From: Aeromicrobium marinum DSM 15272
GTDB lineage: Bacteria; Actinomycetota; Actinomycetes; Propionibacteriales; Nocardioidaceae
Length of the DNA: 64,000 nucleotides
Reading direction: 5' to 3'
Assembly: GCF_000160775.2 (NCBI RefSeq)
Contig: NZ_CM001024.1
Location: forward strand, 3,013,196-3,077,195
The notes below the pieces were generated by a model. That model was given only the letters and a program-made list of their open reading frames with translations, was not told where the DNA came from and searched no databases. Shown piece by piece: positions 22,289-31,531 of the stretch. How positions within the stretch are numbered: the stretch's first letter is position 1; the number at the start of each line of letters is the position of its first letter. The position numbers and the translations under genes are program-made.

Positions 22289-23296
22289 TCACGGGCGCAC
22301 GGTGACGCCCAGACCGGCCGCGAGGGCCTGCAGCATCTCCTCGCGGAACGCCCGCATCGACGGCACCGGCAGGGAGTCGGCGCCGTGGTACATGCCGGGC
22401 ACCACGCGCAGCTCGCACGGCACGCCGGCCGCGCGCAGCCGCTCGGCGTAGTCGACGTCCTCGGCGTGGAACAGGTCGAGCGCTCCCACACCGATCCAGG
22501 CCGGCGGCAGACCCCGCAGGTCGTCGCGGCGGGCTGCTGCGGCGTACGGCCGCGGCTCCTGTGCCCGCGGCGGACGGCCCAGGTAGGCCGTCCAGGCGAA
22601 CCGGTTCGATCGCGGCGACCAGGCCACGCGGCCGGTGCCGCCGTGGTCGGAGCGCAGTACCGTGCGGTCGTCGAGCATCGGGTAGACCAGCAGCTGGAAG
22701 GCGACCGGCAGGTCCTCGTCGAGGGCGCGTTGGGCGAGTGCCGCGGCCAGGCCTCCGCCCGCGCTGGGTCCCCCGACGGCGATGCGCGCCGGGTCGACGC
22801 CGAGCTCGCCGGCGCGGCTGTGCAGCCACTGCAGGGCGGTGTCGGTGTCGTCGAGACCGGCGGGGAAGGGATCCTCCGGGGCCAGCCGGTAGTCCACCGA
22901 GACCACCACGATGCCCAGGCGTCGGGCGATCCAGCTGCACATGTCGTTGGAGGTGCCGGCCGTCCCGATGATGAAGCCGCCGCCGTGGATCCACAGCAGG
23001 GCCGGGCCGGGCTCGGTGCGGCTCGGCGGGCGGTAGACCGCCACCTGGGTCGGTGCTGCCCCGACGGCCTCCGCGGTGCGGAGTTCCACGGTCACCTCGG
23101 GGTCGACCTCCGACGCCGCCCCGTAGAGGCGGCGGGCGACCTGCAGGGTGGCCGGGTTGTCGATCGGCATCGGCAGGAACAACGAACGGGTGCGCAGCTC
23201 GGGCGCGACCGCCTGCAGGCTCGCGAACCGGCGCGAGACCGCCAGGCCGGCGGCACCGAGGCCGAGCTTGGCCAGGGTCGTGGCCTTCAGCATCAT
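22289..23296 (-). CDS. Alpha/beta hydrolase, hormone-sensitive-lipase family
   Basis: 335 aa. Oxyanion-hole motif HGGG (104-107) and nucleophile elbow GGPSAGG with Ser178 mark the HSL/type IV esterase family; the usual Asp of GDSAGG is Pro here. Acid and base are probably in DLFHAEDVDYAERL and GMYHGAD. The N-terminus has a short hydrophobic stretch (TTLAKLGLGAAGLAV) that could be a weak membrane or lipid-binding segment. GGAGG precedes the ATG at 23296. It would hydrolyse short acyl esters; the natural substrate is unknown. It ends 20 nt from the sigma promoter, so its 3' end abuts that control region. Confidence 0.88.
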   Translation of the reverse strand: MMLKATTLAKLGLGAAGLAVSRRFASLQAVAPELRTRSLFLPMPIDNPATLQVARRLYGAASEVDPEVTVELRTAEAVGAAPTQVAVYRPPSRTEPGPALLWIHGGGFIIGTAGTSNDMCSWIARRLGIVVVSVDYRLAPEDPFPAGLDDTDTALQWLHSRAGELGVDPARIAVGGPSAGGGLAAALAQRALDEDLPVAFQLLVYPMLDDRTVLRSDHGGTGRVAWSPRSNRFAWTAYLGRPPRAQEPRPYAAAARRDDLRGLPPAWIGVGALDLFHAEDVDYAERLRAAGVPCELRVVPGMYHGADSLPVPSMRAFREEMLQALAAGLGVTVRP

Positions 23297-23329
23297 GGAA
23301 CCTCCGAGGGGCGGGCCGGGTGCCCCAGC

Positions 23330-24640
23330 CTAGGAGTCGGGACGCGTCCGGGTGTGGCCTGGGTCACTCGGCGCGTCGTCGGCCAGCCGGTCGACCACCT
23401 CCGGGCGCACGCCGTCGCCGGCGTCGGGATCGGGCAGGGTGCGCTCGGGGTCGACCAGCGTGATCGGATGACCGTCCAGCGACAGGCGCCGGATGCCCTC
23501 CAGCACCATGCGGCGCCCGACGTCATCGACGTGCGACACCCGGCTCAGGTCCAGCACGACCAGCGTGTCGCCCGGCTCGATCGTGGCCAGCTCGCGCAGG
23601 ACCCGCTCGGCGCCGGCGAACGTGATCGCGCCCTGCAGGACCGCCCGGGCCGTGCCGTCGCCGTCGCCGGCGACCAGGTCCCCGGTGCCCCTCAGCACCG
23701 ACGGGCCGGTCGCGGGCAGGCTCATGAGGTGCAGCCCCATGTCGCGCGACAGTCGTTCGCAGATGCGCACCCCGCGGCTGCTGTTGCCGAAACCGTCGAG
23801 CCGTGGCGAGAACGTGGCCAGACCCACCTGGCCCGGTAGGGCGCCCATGATGCCGCCGGCCACGCCGCTCTTGGCCGGGATGCCGACCGACGACAGCCAG
23901 TCGCCGGCCGCGTCGTACATGCCGCAGGTGGCCATCACGGCCAGCACCTGGCGGCACACCCACGGCTCGAGGACGCGGACGCCGGTGGCCGGGTTGAGGC
24001 CTCCGTTCGCCAGGGTCGCGGCCATCGCCGACAGGTCGCGCACGTCCACGACCACCGAGCACTGCCGGGTGTACTCCTGCACCAGGACCGCGGGGTCCTC
24101 GGAGATGATGCCGCGGCTGCTGACCATGTAGGCCAGCGCCAGGTTGCGGTCGGCATGGGCCCGCTCGGACGCGAAGACCCGCTCGTCGACCTCCAGCTCG
24201 CGGCCGGCGAACGCCGAGAGGCCGGAGCGGACCCGCTCGAACCGCTCCTCGACGGTGCACCCCGGGGTGCCGACGAGCGAGTGGGTCGTGATCGCACCGA
24301 TGTTGATCATCGGGTTGCGGGGCCGGCCGCTGTGGTCCTCCAACGAGATCTCGTTGAACGGGTCGCCGGACGGCTCGGTGCCGACCGCCTCCAGCACGGC
24401 GTCGAGACCGCGGTCGGCGAGCGCCAGGGCGTAGACGAAGGGCTTGGAGATCGACTGCACCGTGAACCGCTCGTCGGCGTCACCGGCCGCGTAGGTCTCG
24501 CCGTCCAGGGTCGTGAGGGCGACGGCGAGCCGATCGGGGTCGGCCGACGCCAGCTCGGGGATGTAGTCGGCCAGCTCGCCGTCGTCCTCGGCGCACGCGC
24601 CGAGGACCTCCTCCAGGTAGTCCGGCACGGGTGTCTTCAC
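23330..24640 (-). CDS. glsA: Glutaminase with C-terminal STAS domain
   Basis: 436 aa. The beta-lactamase-like glutaminase core has the Ser-x-x-Lys pair QSISKPF (Ser63, Lys66), the NPMINIGAI block and the C-terminal glutaminase motif AKSGVAGGI. It converts glutamine to glutamate and ammonia. Residues about 325-430 form a STAS domain (VVLDLSRVSHVDDVGRRM), a fusion seen in a subset of actinobacterial glutaminases and likely regulatory. The GTG at 24640 lies 6 nt after a CATGCT -10-like element, and the start is 42 nt from the divergent PucR-like regulator. Confidence 0.92.
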   Translation of the reverse strand: MKTPVPDYLEEVLGACAEDDGELADYIPELASADPDRLAVALTTLDGETYAAGDADERFTVQSISKPFVYALALADRGLDAVLEAVGTEPSGDPFNEISLEDHSGRPRNPMINIGAITTHSLVGTPGCTVEERFERVRSGLSAFAGRELEVDERVFASERAHADRNLALAYMVSSRGIISEDPAVLVQEYTRQCSVVVDVRDLSAMAATLANGGLNPATGVRVLEPWVCRQVLAVMATCGMYDAAGDWLSSVGIPAKSGVAGGIMGALPGQVGLATFSPRLDGFGNSSRGVRICERLSRDMGLHLMSLPATGPSVLRGTGDLVAGDGDGTARAVLQGAITFAGAERVLRELATIEPGDTLVVLDLSRVSHVDDVGRRMVLEGIRRLSLDGHPITLVDPERTLPDPDAGDGVRPEVVDRLADDAPSDPGHTRTRPDS

Positions 24641-24646
24641 CGGCCC

Positions 24647-24652
24647 AGCATG
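24647..24652 (-). promoter_or_regulatory. Candidate -10 box for leaderless glutaminase mRNA
   Basis: CATGCT on the minus strand ends 6 nt before the GTG at 24640. It shares the 42-nt divergent region with the box for the regulator at 24671-24676. Confidence 0.35.
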
Positions 24653-24670
24653 TCCGGTGCCACCTGGGGA

Positions 24671-24676
24671 CATACT
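24671..24676 (+). promoter_or_regulatory. Candidate -10 box for leaderless PucR-like regulator mRNA
   Basis: CATACT ends 6 nt before the GTG at 24683. Confidence 0.35.
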
Positions 24677-24682
24677 GACCGG

Positions 24683-25936
24683 GTGGAGGTGTCGGAGGCG
24701 TCCGTGCAGGTGGCCGAGGTGGCCCGCCGGCTCAGACCCCTGCGCGAGCCGTTCATCCGGGACCTGTTCGACCTGACCCTGGTCGAGATCGCCGAGCTGG
24801 ACCACGACGAGCGGCTGCGGGGGCTGCTCGAGGCGAGCATCACCGAGAACATCGTGACGGCGCTGAACTACCTGGAGCGCGGACCGGAGCCCGGTGACCT
24901 GGATGCGCCCACGGCCGCGCTGGCCTACGCGCGGATCCTCGCGCAGCGTGGGGTGCCCCTGTCGGCGTTGATCCGGGCCTACCGGCTGGGGCACACCCGT
25001 TTCCTCGACGCTGCCCTCGCGGTGCTGCCGGACGCCGTGACCGGCGAACCGATGGCCGTCGTGCCGCACCTGGTCCGGCAGTCGGCCGACTACCTGGACC
25101 TGGTCTGCGACCGGGTGGGCCGTGCGTGGGAGGCCGAACGTGAGCGCTGGACCGCCAGCGGGTTCGGCGTCCGACGGCAGTGGGTCGACCAGGTGCTCGC
25201 CGACCGGCAGGTCGACCTGGACCGCGCCGCGGAGGCCCTGGGGCTGCGGTTCGACGCGCTGCACCTGGCGGTCGAGCTCTGGCCGACCGACGACGTCGCC
25301 GACGGCGACGTCGACCGGGTGGTGCAGGCCTCCTGCGACGTGGTGGCCCGCCACCTGGGCGTCCGGCGCGACCCCCTGGTGGTCCGCACCGACGACCGCG
25401 AGGTCGCCGCCTGGTTCGAGGTGGCCGACGGCGTCCACGTCGATCCGCGGGCGCTGGCGACCGAGCTCGTCGCGGCGGGATCACCGGTGCAGGTGGCGTG
25501 CGGACGACCCGAGCACGGCGTCGAGGGGTTCCGCCGCAGCCACCGCCAGGCGCGGCGGGTCAAGCTGGTGCGCGCGGCGTCGGGCCGCTCCGAGCCGGCG
25601 GTCACCACCTACGCCGAGGTCGCCGCCGTCACGGTCCTGGCCGAGGACCTCGACGCCACCCGGGCGCTGGTGCTGCGGGCGTTGGGTTCGTTGGCCGAGG
25701 ACTCGGACCGGGCGCAGATGCTGCGCGGGACGCTGCGGGAGTTCGTGCTGCGGCACGGCAGCTTCGCGGCGACCGCTGCGGCGACCAACCTGCATCGCAA
25801 CTCCGTGCAGTACCGGGTGCAGCAGGCCAAGGACCTGTGCGCGCTCGACCCCACCGACCCGGCGACGGCGTTCGACGTGCTCGTGGCGCTGGAAGCCGCC
25901 CGATGGCTGGGCCGGGCCGTGCTCACCCGGCCGTGA
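24683..25936 (+). CDS. PucR-type helix-turn-helix regulator
   Basis: 417 aa from a GTG. The C-terminal PucR/CdaR-like HTH is visible at about 360-390 (LRHGSFAATAAATNLHRNSVQYRV), preceded by a GGDEF-like/RsbT-type middle domain common in this family and a helical N-terminal domain (LREPFIRDLFDLTLVEIAELDHDE). It is divergent from the glutaminase gene with only 42 nt between starts, so control of glutaminase, itself, or the following DUF3556 gene is plausible. The effector is unknown. Confidence 0.85.
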   Translation: MEVSEASVQVAEVARRLRPLREPFIRDLFDLTLVEIAELDHDERLRGLLEASITENIVTALNYLERGPEPGDLDAPTAALAYARILAQRGVPLSALIRAYRLGHTRFLDAALAVLPDAVTGEPMAVVPHLVRQSADYLDLVCDRVGRAWEAERERWTASGFGVRRQWVDQVLADRQVDLDRAAEALGLRFDALHLAVELWPTDDVADGDVDRVVQASCDVVARHLGVRRDPLVVRTDDREVAAWFEVADGVHVDPRALATELVAAGSPVQVACGRPEHGVEGFRRSHRQARRVKLVRAASGRSEPAVTTYAEVAAVTVLAEDLDATRALVLRALGSLAEDSDRAQMLRGTLREFVLRHGSFAATAAATNLHRNSVQYRVQQAKDLCALDPTDPATAFDVLVALEAARWLGRAVLTRP

Positions 25937-25979
25937 TCGTGCTGCGAGACCGTCCGGCGACGTGAACCAGGCTGCCGGT

Positions 25980-25996
25980 TCGTGCGGTCCGCACGA
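25980..25996. promoter_or_regulatory. Short hairpin TCGTGCG-GTC-CGCACGA downstream of the PucR-like gene
   Basis: A 7-bp perfect stem with a 3-nt loop, 44 nt after the regulator stop and about 55 nt before a TAGGGT -10-like element (26051-26056). It could be a terminator without U-tract or an operator for the DUF3556 gene. Confidence 0.4.
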
Positions 25997-26088
25997 GTGA
26001 AGACCCGGAGTTCAGGCCGCGGTTCCGTGGCGCAGGTCACATCGGAGCCGTAGGGTCGGGTCACCCCCGAGCCGAGAGCGAGACCGTC

Positions 26089-27843
26089 ATGGGCTTCGTC
26101 GCACCCGACCTGCCGGACCTGGACCACGACGAGTGGAGCCGCCGGCCCTACAGCGAACGGCTCAAGCCGTTGGCGCAGCACTGGGTCGAGCACGGTTTCG
26201 GCACGCCCTCGGCGATCTACCTGGTCTACGTGCTGAAGATCGGGCTGTACGTCGCCGGTGCGGCCTGGTTCATCTCGATGACGCCGGGCCTGGGCGGCCT
26301 GGGCGACATCGACGTGTGGTGGGACCAGCCGATCGTCTACCAGAAGCTGGTCGTGTGGACCCTGTTGTTCGAGGTCGCCGGCTTCGGCTGCGGCTGGGGG
26401 CCGCTGACCAGCCGGTTCGTCCCGCCGATGGGCGCCTTCCTCTACTGGCTGCGCCCCGGCACGATCCGGCTCGCCCCGTGGCCCGACAAGGTGCCCGGGA
26501 CCGGCGGCACCACCCGGACCTGGTTCGACGTCGCGCTCTACGCCGGGGTGCTGGGCACGGCGGTGTGGTTGCTGGCGCAGCCCGGTGACGGCGTGGCGGT
26601 GACCGCCGGTGACACCGTCGGGCTGCTCGACCCCGTCGCGGCCCTGCCGCTGATCGCGACCCTGGGCCTGCTCGGCCTGCGCGACAAGACGATCTTCCTG
26701 GCCGCCCGCGGCGAGCAGTACTGGGTCACCCTGTTCGTGTTCTTCCTGCCGTTCGTCGACATGATCATCGCCTTCAAGCTCGTGATGCTGGCCCTCTGGT
26801 GGGGCGCGGCCACCTCCAAGCTCAACCACCACTTCCCCCACGTGGTGGCGGTCATGATGAGCAACAGCCCGCTGATCCGCTCCCGCTGGGTCAAGCGCAA
26901 GATGTACCGGAACGCTCCGGACGACCTGCAGCCCTCGGCGATCCCGCGGACCATGGCACACGTCGGCACGGCCGTGGAGTACCTCGTGCCGGCCTACCTG
27001 GTGTTCCTCGGCGACGGCGGCACGCTCACCTGGGCGGCGCTGATCTTCATGGTGGTGTTCCACCTGCACATCCTCTCCACGGTCCCGATGGGCGTGCCGT
27101 TGGAGTGGAACGTGTTCTTCATCTTCAGCCTGTTCTACCTCTTCGGCACCTACGGCGAGACCCAGATCTGGGACATGACCACCCCGGCCACCCTGCTGGT
27201 GCTGATCCCCCTGGTCGGCCTCCCGCTGCTCGGCAACGTGCGACCCGAGAAGGTCTCGTTCCTGCCGGCCATGCGCTACTACGCCGGCAACTGGGCCACC
27301 AGCGCCTGGTACTTCAAGGGCGACGCCGAGCAGAGGATGGACGCGGCCCTGACCACCACCAGCCCGCTCCCGGTCGACCAGCTGCGGATGCTGTACCCCG
27401 ACGAGACGGTCCAGCTGTTCCTCGCCAAGGTGATGGCCTGGCGGTCGCTGCACAGCCACGGTCGCGCCCACGCCGGGCTGACCCGCCGCATCATCGGTGA
27501 TGGCGACGGCTGGACGGTGCGCGACGGCGAGATCGTCGCCGGCTACGCGCTGGGCTGGAACTTCGGCGAGGGCCACCTGCACAACGGCCAGCTGCTCGCC
27601 GCGGTGCAGGAGCGCTGCGACTTCGAGCCCGGCGAGCTCGTCGTCATGGTGCTGGAGTCCCAGCCGATCCAGACCCAGACGCAGCAGTACCGTGTGTACG
27701 ACGCGAACCTGGGACTGCTCGAGGAGGGCTACGTGCGCGTGAGCGACATGCTGAGCCGTCAGCCGTGGCCCGAGGCCGGCGACGTCTTCCCGGTGCACGA
27801 CGTGCGCACGTTCGGTCCGTCGGTGCCGTCGGGTCAGGGGTGA
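26089..27843 (+). CDS. DUF3556 membrane protein
   Basis: 584 aa. It begins with a soluble segment (VAPDLPDLDHDEWSRRPY) and then has about nine to ten hydrophobic segments between residues 45 and 400. A soluble C-terminal third (about 400-584) follows, rich in beta strands and including a GEGHLHNGQLL motif. This matches the DUF3556 family of actinobacterial transmembrane proteins, whose function is unknown. The stop overlaps the next gene, a phytoene-dehydrogenase-like flavoprotein, as GTGA, so the two are translated together and probably act on the same lipid or membrane compound. A TAGGGT element and short leader precede the ATG. Confidence 0.85.
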   Translation: MGFVAPDLPDLDHDEWSRRPYSERLKPLAQHWVEHGFGTPSAIYLVYVLKIGLYVAGAAWFISMTPGLGGLGDIDVWWDQPIVYQKLVVWTLLFEVAGFGCGWGPLTSRFVPPMGAFLYWLRPGTIRLAPWPDKVPGTGGTTRTWFDVALYAGVLGTAVWLLAQPGDGVAVTAGDTVGLLDPVAALPLIATLGLLGLRDKTIFLAARGEQYWVTLFVFFLPFVDMIIAFKLVMLALWWGAATSKLNHHFPHVVAVMMSNSPLIRSRWVKRKMYRNAPDDLQPSAIPRTMAHVGTAVEYLVPAYLVFLGDGGTLTWAALIFMVVFHLHILSTVPMGVPLEWNVFFIFSLFYLFGTYGETQIWDMTTPATLLVLIPLVGLPLLGNVRPEKVSFLPAMRYYAGNWATSAWYFKGDAEQRMDAALTTTSPLPVDQLRMLYPDETVQLFLAKVMAWRSLHSHGRAHAGLTRRIIGDGDGWTVRDGEIVAGYALGWNFGEGHLHNGQLLAAVQERCDFEPGELVVMVLESQPIQTQTQQYRVYDANLGLLEEGYVRVSDMLSRQPWPEAGDVFPVHDVRTFGPSVPSGQG

Positions 27844-29270
27844 CGACCGCCGTCGTCGTCGGCAGCGGGCCCAACGGGCTCGCCGCCGCGGTGACGCTGG
27901 CCCGCGCCGGCCTGGAGGTCCGCGTGGTCGAGGGGGCCGACACGCTCGGGGGTGGCATCCGCTCGGCCGAGCTGACCCTTCCCGGTCTCGTGCACGACGA
28001 GTGCTCGGGCTTCCACCCGTTCGCGACGGCGTCCGGCTTCTCCCGGTCGTTCGACCTCGAGGCCGAGGGGCTGCGGTGGTTGCAGCCCGAGGTGCAGTAC
28101 GCGCACCCGCTCGACGGCGGACGCGGCGCCGCCGCCTGGCGGTCGGTCGACGCCACGGCCGAGGCGCTCGGCGGCCGTGACGGCCGCACCTGGAGTCGGG
28201 TGTTCGGGCCGTTGGAGCAACGCTTCGACACGATCGGGACCGAGTTCCTGCAGCCGGTGCTGCACGTGCCGGACCACCCGGTGCACCTGGCCCGCTTCGG
28301 GCTGCGGGCCGCGGCGCCCGCCTCGTTCACCGCGCGTCGCTGGAAGCAGCCGGAGGCACGGGCGCTCTTCGCCGGCACGGCCGCCCACGCGTTCCGGCCG
28401 TTCGGTTCGCCCGTCTCCTCCGCGATCGGGGTGGCCCTCGCGACGGCTGCGCACCGCTACGGCTGGCCGGTCGCGCAGGGCGGGTCCGGGGCGATCGCCG
28501 ACGCACTGATCGCGATCGGTCGGCGCCTGGGGGTCGGTTTCGACACCGGCGTCATGGTGGGGTCGTTGGCCGAGCTCGGATCGCCCGACGTGGTGCTGCT
28601 CGACACCTCACCGGCCGCGGCGGCCGACATCGTGGGAGACCGGATGCCCCGCCGCATCGCCCGGGCCCTGCGCGGCTACCGCCACGGGCCCGGATCGTTC
28701 AAGGTCGACTTCGCGGTCGAGGGCGGGGTGCCGTGGACCCATGAGCCGACCCGTCGCGCCGGCACCGTCCACCTGGGCGGCGACCTCGCCGAGGTCGCCG
28801 GGGTCGAGCGTGAGGTCGCCCGCGGCCGGATGCCCGAGCGGCCGTTCGTCCTGGTCGGGCAGCAGTACGTCGCCGATCCGTCGCGGTCGGCCGGCGGCGT
28901 CGACCCGCTCTACGCCTACGCCCACGTGCCGGCCGGCTTCACCGGCGACGCCACCGAGGCGATCACGGCACAGATCGAACGGTTCGCGCCGGGGTTCCGC
29001 GACCGGATCAGGGCCGTGGCCGTGCGCAGCACCACCGAGCTGGCCCGATCGAATCCCAACTACGTCGGCGGCGACATCGTCTCGGGCGCCAACGACATGT
29101 GGCAGCTGGTGTTCCGCCCGCGGGTCACCCTGACCCCCTACGACACGGGGGTCGACGGGGTGTACCTCTGCTCCGCCGCGACCCCTCCGGGCGCCGGCGC
29201 CCACGGGATGTCCGGCTTCCTCGCCGCGAACCGGGCCCTCCGCAAGCTCGGCCACGACCCGTCCACCTGA
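27840..29270 (+). CDS. NAD(P)/FAD-dependent oxidoreductase, phytoene-dehydrogenase-like
   Basis: 476 aa from a GTG overlapping the DUF3556 stop. The N-terminus is the FAD Rossmann motif VVGSGPNGLAAAVTLARAG followed by the acidic VVEGADTLGGG. The C-terminal GVYLCSAATPPGAGAHGMSG block is characteristic of the CrtI/phytoene desaturase and RetSat-like branch of amine-oxidase flavoproteins. No carotenoid synthesis genes are nearby. It probably reduces or desaturates a lipid-like substrate, which is not known. Confidence 0.88.
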   Translation: MTTAVVVGSGPNGLAAAVTLARAGLEVRVVEGADTLGGGIRSAELTLPGLVHDECSGFHPFATASGFSRSFDLEAEGLRWLQPEVQYAHPLDGGRGAAAWRSVDATAEALGGRDGRTWSRVFGPLEQRFDTIGTEFLQPVLHVPDHPVHLARFGLRAAAPASFTARRWKQPEARALFAGTAAHAFRPFGSPVSSAIGVALATAAHRYGWPVAQGGSGAIADALIAIGRRLGVGFDTGVMVGSLAELGSPDVVLLDTSPAAAADIVGDRMPRRIARALRGYRHGPGSFKVDFAVEGGVPWTHEPTRRAGTVHLGGDLAEVAGVEREVARGRMPERPFVLVGQQYVADPSRSAGGVDPLYAYAHVPAGFTGDATEAITAQIERFAPGFRDRIRAVAVRSTTELARSNPNYVGGDIVSGANDMWQLVFRPRVTLTPYDTGVDGVYLCSAATPPGAGAHGMSGFLAANRALRKLGHDPST

Positions 29271-29292
29271 CCCACCCCCACCCCAGGTTCCG

Positions 29293-29370
29293 CGAGTGGC
29301 GCAGTTCGGCGCTTCTGAGACGGCGTGTCGGGCCGTTCTGCGCCACTCGAGACCCGTTCTGCGCCACTCG
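29293..29370. repeat. CTGCGCCACTCG repeat cluster between convergent genes
   Basis: CTGCGCCACTCG occurs at 29338-29349 and 29359-29370, and its reverse complement at 29293-29304. The copies can fold into alternative hairpins. The position between convergent stops suits a bidirectional terminator or a mobile intergenic palindrome. Confidence 0.7.
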
Positions 29371-29396
29371 GCACCGACACGAATCGGCGTGAGGGG

Positions 29397-30293
29397 TCAG
29401 AGGGTGCGGAGGAACTCCACCTGCGCGGCGACCGAGGTCTCGAACGGCTCCCCGACGTAGATGTCGAAGTGCCCGACGTCGAGCCGCTCGATCGTCACCG
29501 GGCCGCGCGCCAGCCGGCCTACCCGCTCGACCGCGGACGGCGGGGCGATGGAGTCCTGGCTCGCCAGGACCAGCATCAGCGGCATGTGCAGGCGCTTGGC
29601 GTGCGTGACCGGCCGGTTGGTCATGATCGGCAGCACGCAGCGACCGGGCATCTCGTTGCGGAACGTCGGCCCCATGATGGTGCGGTAGCCGGACTCGCCG
29701 TCGGCCGAGGTGATCGCGGCGACGGACCCGGGCGGACCGACGATCGGCATGAGTCGCGGCGGCCGGCGCAGCAGGTGGCCGACCGCGTCCCGCAGGGCGT
29801 GGGCCGAGAGCTTCAGCAGGTGCAGGAGCCCGGCGTAGGACACGATCTGCAGCACGGCGCCGAGACCGTCCATCGCCGCGCCCTGCGAGACGACGCCGGC
29901 GATCCGCGGGTCGCCCCCGGCCACCGCCACGACGTGGCCGCCGGAGTACGAGCTGCCCCAGAGCACGATGCGGTCGGGGTCGACCCCCTCGAGGGTCCGG
30001 GCGTGCGCGACGGCTGCGACGTAGTCCTCACGGTGACGACGATGGTCGACGACCTGACGCTCGAAGCCCTCGGAGGTGCCGAACCCCCGGTAGTCGAACA
30101 TCAGCACGTCGGCGCCCGCGGCGGCGAACCGCTCCGCGAACGGCTCGAGGCCGGCGTCCTTGGTGGCACCGAAGCCGTGGGCCATCACCACGCAGGGCCG
30201 TCCGCCGGTGGAGGTGAGGGCGTCGCCCTCGCCGGACCAGTGCCACGCGGCGAGTCGGGTGCCGTGGCTGAGGAAGCTGACGTCGGTGCGCAT
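29397..30293 (-). CDS. Alpha/beta hydrolase
   Basis: 298 aa. An oxyanion-region HGFG (39-42), an acidic DYRGFG (67-72) and the nucleophile elbow WGSSYSGG with Ser115 are visible; the final His is probably in VGHFDIY near the C-terminus. The order resembles the acetyl-esterase/dienelactone-type serine hydrolases with the GSSYSGG elbow. No signal peptide. The ATG at 30293 follows a CAGACT element by 6 nt. Natural substrate unknown; no operon partner. Confidence 0.85.
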   Translation of the reverse strand: MRTDVSFLSHGTRLAAWHWSGEGDALTSTGGRPCVVMAHGFGATKDAGLEPFAERFAAAGADVLMFDYRGFGTSEGFERQVVDHRRHREDYVAAVAHARTLEGVDPDRIVLWGSSYSGGHVVAVAGGDPRIAGVVSQGAAMDGLGAVLQIVSYAGLLHLLKLSAHALRDAVGHLLRRPPRLMPIVGPPGSVAAITSADGESGYRTIMGPTFRNEMPGRCVLPIMTNRPVTHAKRLHMPLMLVLASQDSIAPPSAVERVGRLARGPVTIERLDVGHFDIYVGEPFETSVAAQVEFLRTL

Positions 30294-30445
30294 CTGCCGA
30301 GTCTGGCCGCCCCGGCGCCGGCCGTCCACCCGAACCGCTCGGCGCGCTCCGAGCCCGCCGGCGTCCGCCGCCTCGACCGCGGACCGGCGGAGCGACGGGT
30401 CGGCCGGTAGCGTCGCCCCCAGACCCCGATGTGAAGGAGATCACG

Positions 30446-31531
30446 ATGCCGCAGACCGTCCGTGGAGTGGTGGCGATGGCCAAGGGAGCGCCCGTCACGC
30501 TCGAGAACATCGTCATCCCCGACCCCGGTCCGGGCGAGGCGGTGGTGGCGGTGCAGGCCTGCGGCGTCTGCCACACCGACCTGCACTACCGCGAGGGTGG
30601 CATCAACGACGAGTACCCGTTCCTGCTCGGGCACGAGGCGGCCGGTGTCGTCGAGTCGGTGGGCGAGGGCGTCACCGACGTCGCCCCGGGCGACTACGTC
30701 ATCCTCAACTGGCGTGCCGTCTGCGGCAGCTGCCGGGCCTGCGAGCGCGGGCGGCCCTGGTACTGCTTCGCGACGCACAACGCGACCCAGAAGATGACCC
30801 TGGAGGACGGCACCGAGCTGTCGCCGGCGCTGGGCATCGGGGCGTTCGCCGACAAGACGCTGGTCGCCGCCGGGCAGTGCACCAAGGTCGACCCGGCGGC
30901 CTCGCCCGCCGCTGCCGGCCTGCTGGGCTGCGGTGTCATGGCCGGCCTGGGCGCCGCCATCAACACCGGCAACGTCGGTCGCGGCGACTCGGTCGCGGTC
31001 ATCGGCTGCGGCGGCGTGGGAGCGGCCGCCGTCGCTGGTGCCCGGTTGGCCGGAGCGGCGAAGATCATCGCGATCGACCTCGACCCCCGCAAGCTGGAGT
31101 GGGCCACCGACCTCGGCGCCACCCACACGATCGACGCCTCGACCACCGACGTGGTCGAGGCCGTGCAGGCCCTGACGGGCGGCTTCGGTGCCGACGTCGT
31201 GATCGACGCGGTGGGCCGTCCGGAGACGTGGAAGCAGGCGTTCTACGCCCGCGACCTCGCCGGCACGGTGGTGCTGGTGGGCGTGCCGACCCCCGACATG
31301 ACGCTCGAGCTGCCGTTGATCGACGTGTTCGGTCGGGGCGGCTCGCTGAAGTCGTCCTGGTACGGCGACTGCCTGCCGTCGAGGGACTTCCCGATGCTGA
31401 TCGACCTCTACCTGCAGGGCCGGCTGGACCTCGACGCGTTCGTCACCGAGACGATCGGCATCGACGGGGTCGAGGCGGCGTTCGCCCGGATGCACGACGG
31501 TGACGTGCTGCGTTCGGTGGTGACGCTCTGA
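30446..31531 (+). CDS. S-(hydroxymethyl)mycothiol dehydrogenase
   Basis: 361 aa zinc-dependent medium-chain dehydrogenase. Catalytic zinc ligands are Cys42 (CGVCHTD) and His63 (GHEAAG); the structural zinc has Cys93, Cys96, Cys99 and Cys107. The NAD-binding motif is [10 protein letters not shown]. Sequence and neighbour match MscR-type enzymes that oxidise the formaldehyde-mycothiol adduct to S-formylmycothiol with NAD+. AAGGAG at 30434-30439 selects the ATG at 30446 over an in-frame GTG at 30431 that overlaps that site. Presence of this enzyme implies the host makes mycothiol. Confidence 0.92.
   Translation: MPQTVRGVVAMAKGAPVTLENIVIPDPGPGEAVVAVQACGVCHTDLHYREGGINDEYPFLLGHEAAGVVESVGEGVTDVAPGDYVILNWRAVCGSCRACERGRPWYCFATHNATQKMTLEDGTELSPALGIGAFADKTLVAAGQCTKVDPAASPAAAGLLGCGVMAGLGAAINTGNVGRGDSVAVIGCGGVGAAAVAGARLAGAAKIIAIDLDPRKLEWATDLGATHTIDASTTDVVEAVQALTGGFGADVVIDAVGRPETWKQAFYARDLAGTVVLVGVPTPDMTLELPLIDVFGRGGSLKSSWYGDCLPSRDFPMLIDLYLQGRLDLDAFVTETIGIDGVEAAFARMHDGDVLRSVVTL

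Noticed and set aside
30431-30445. GTG at 30431 as the mycothiol dehydrogenase start
   Set aside because: The AAGGAG ribosome site for the ATG at 30446 lies directly after it, so the ATG is the real start.
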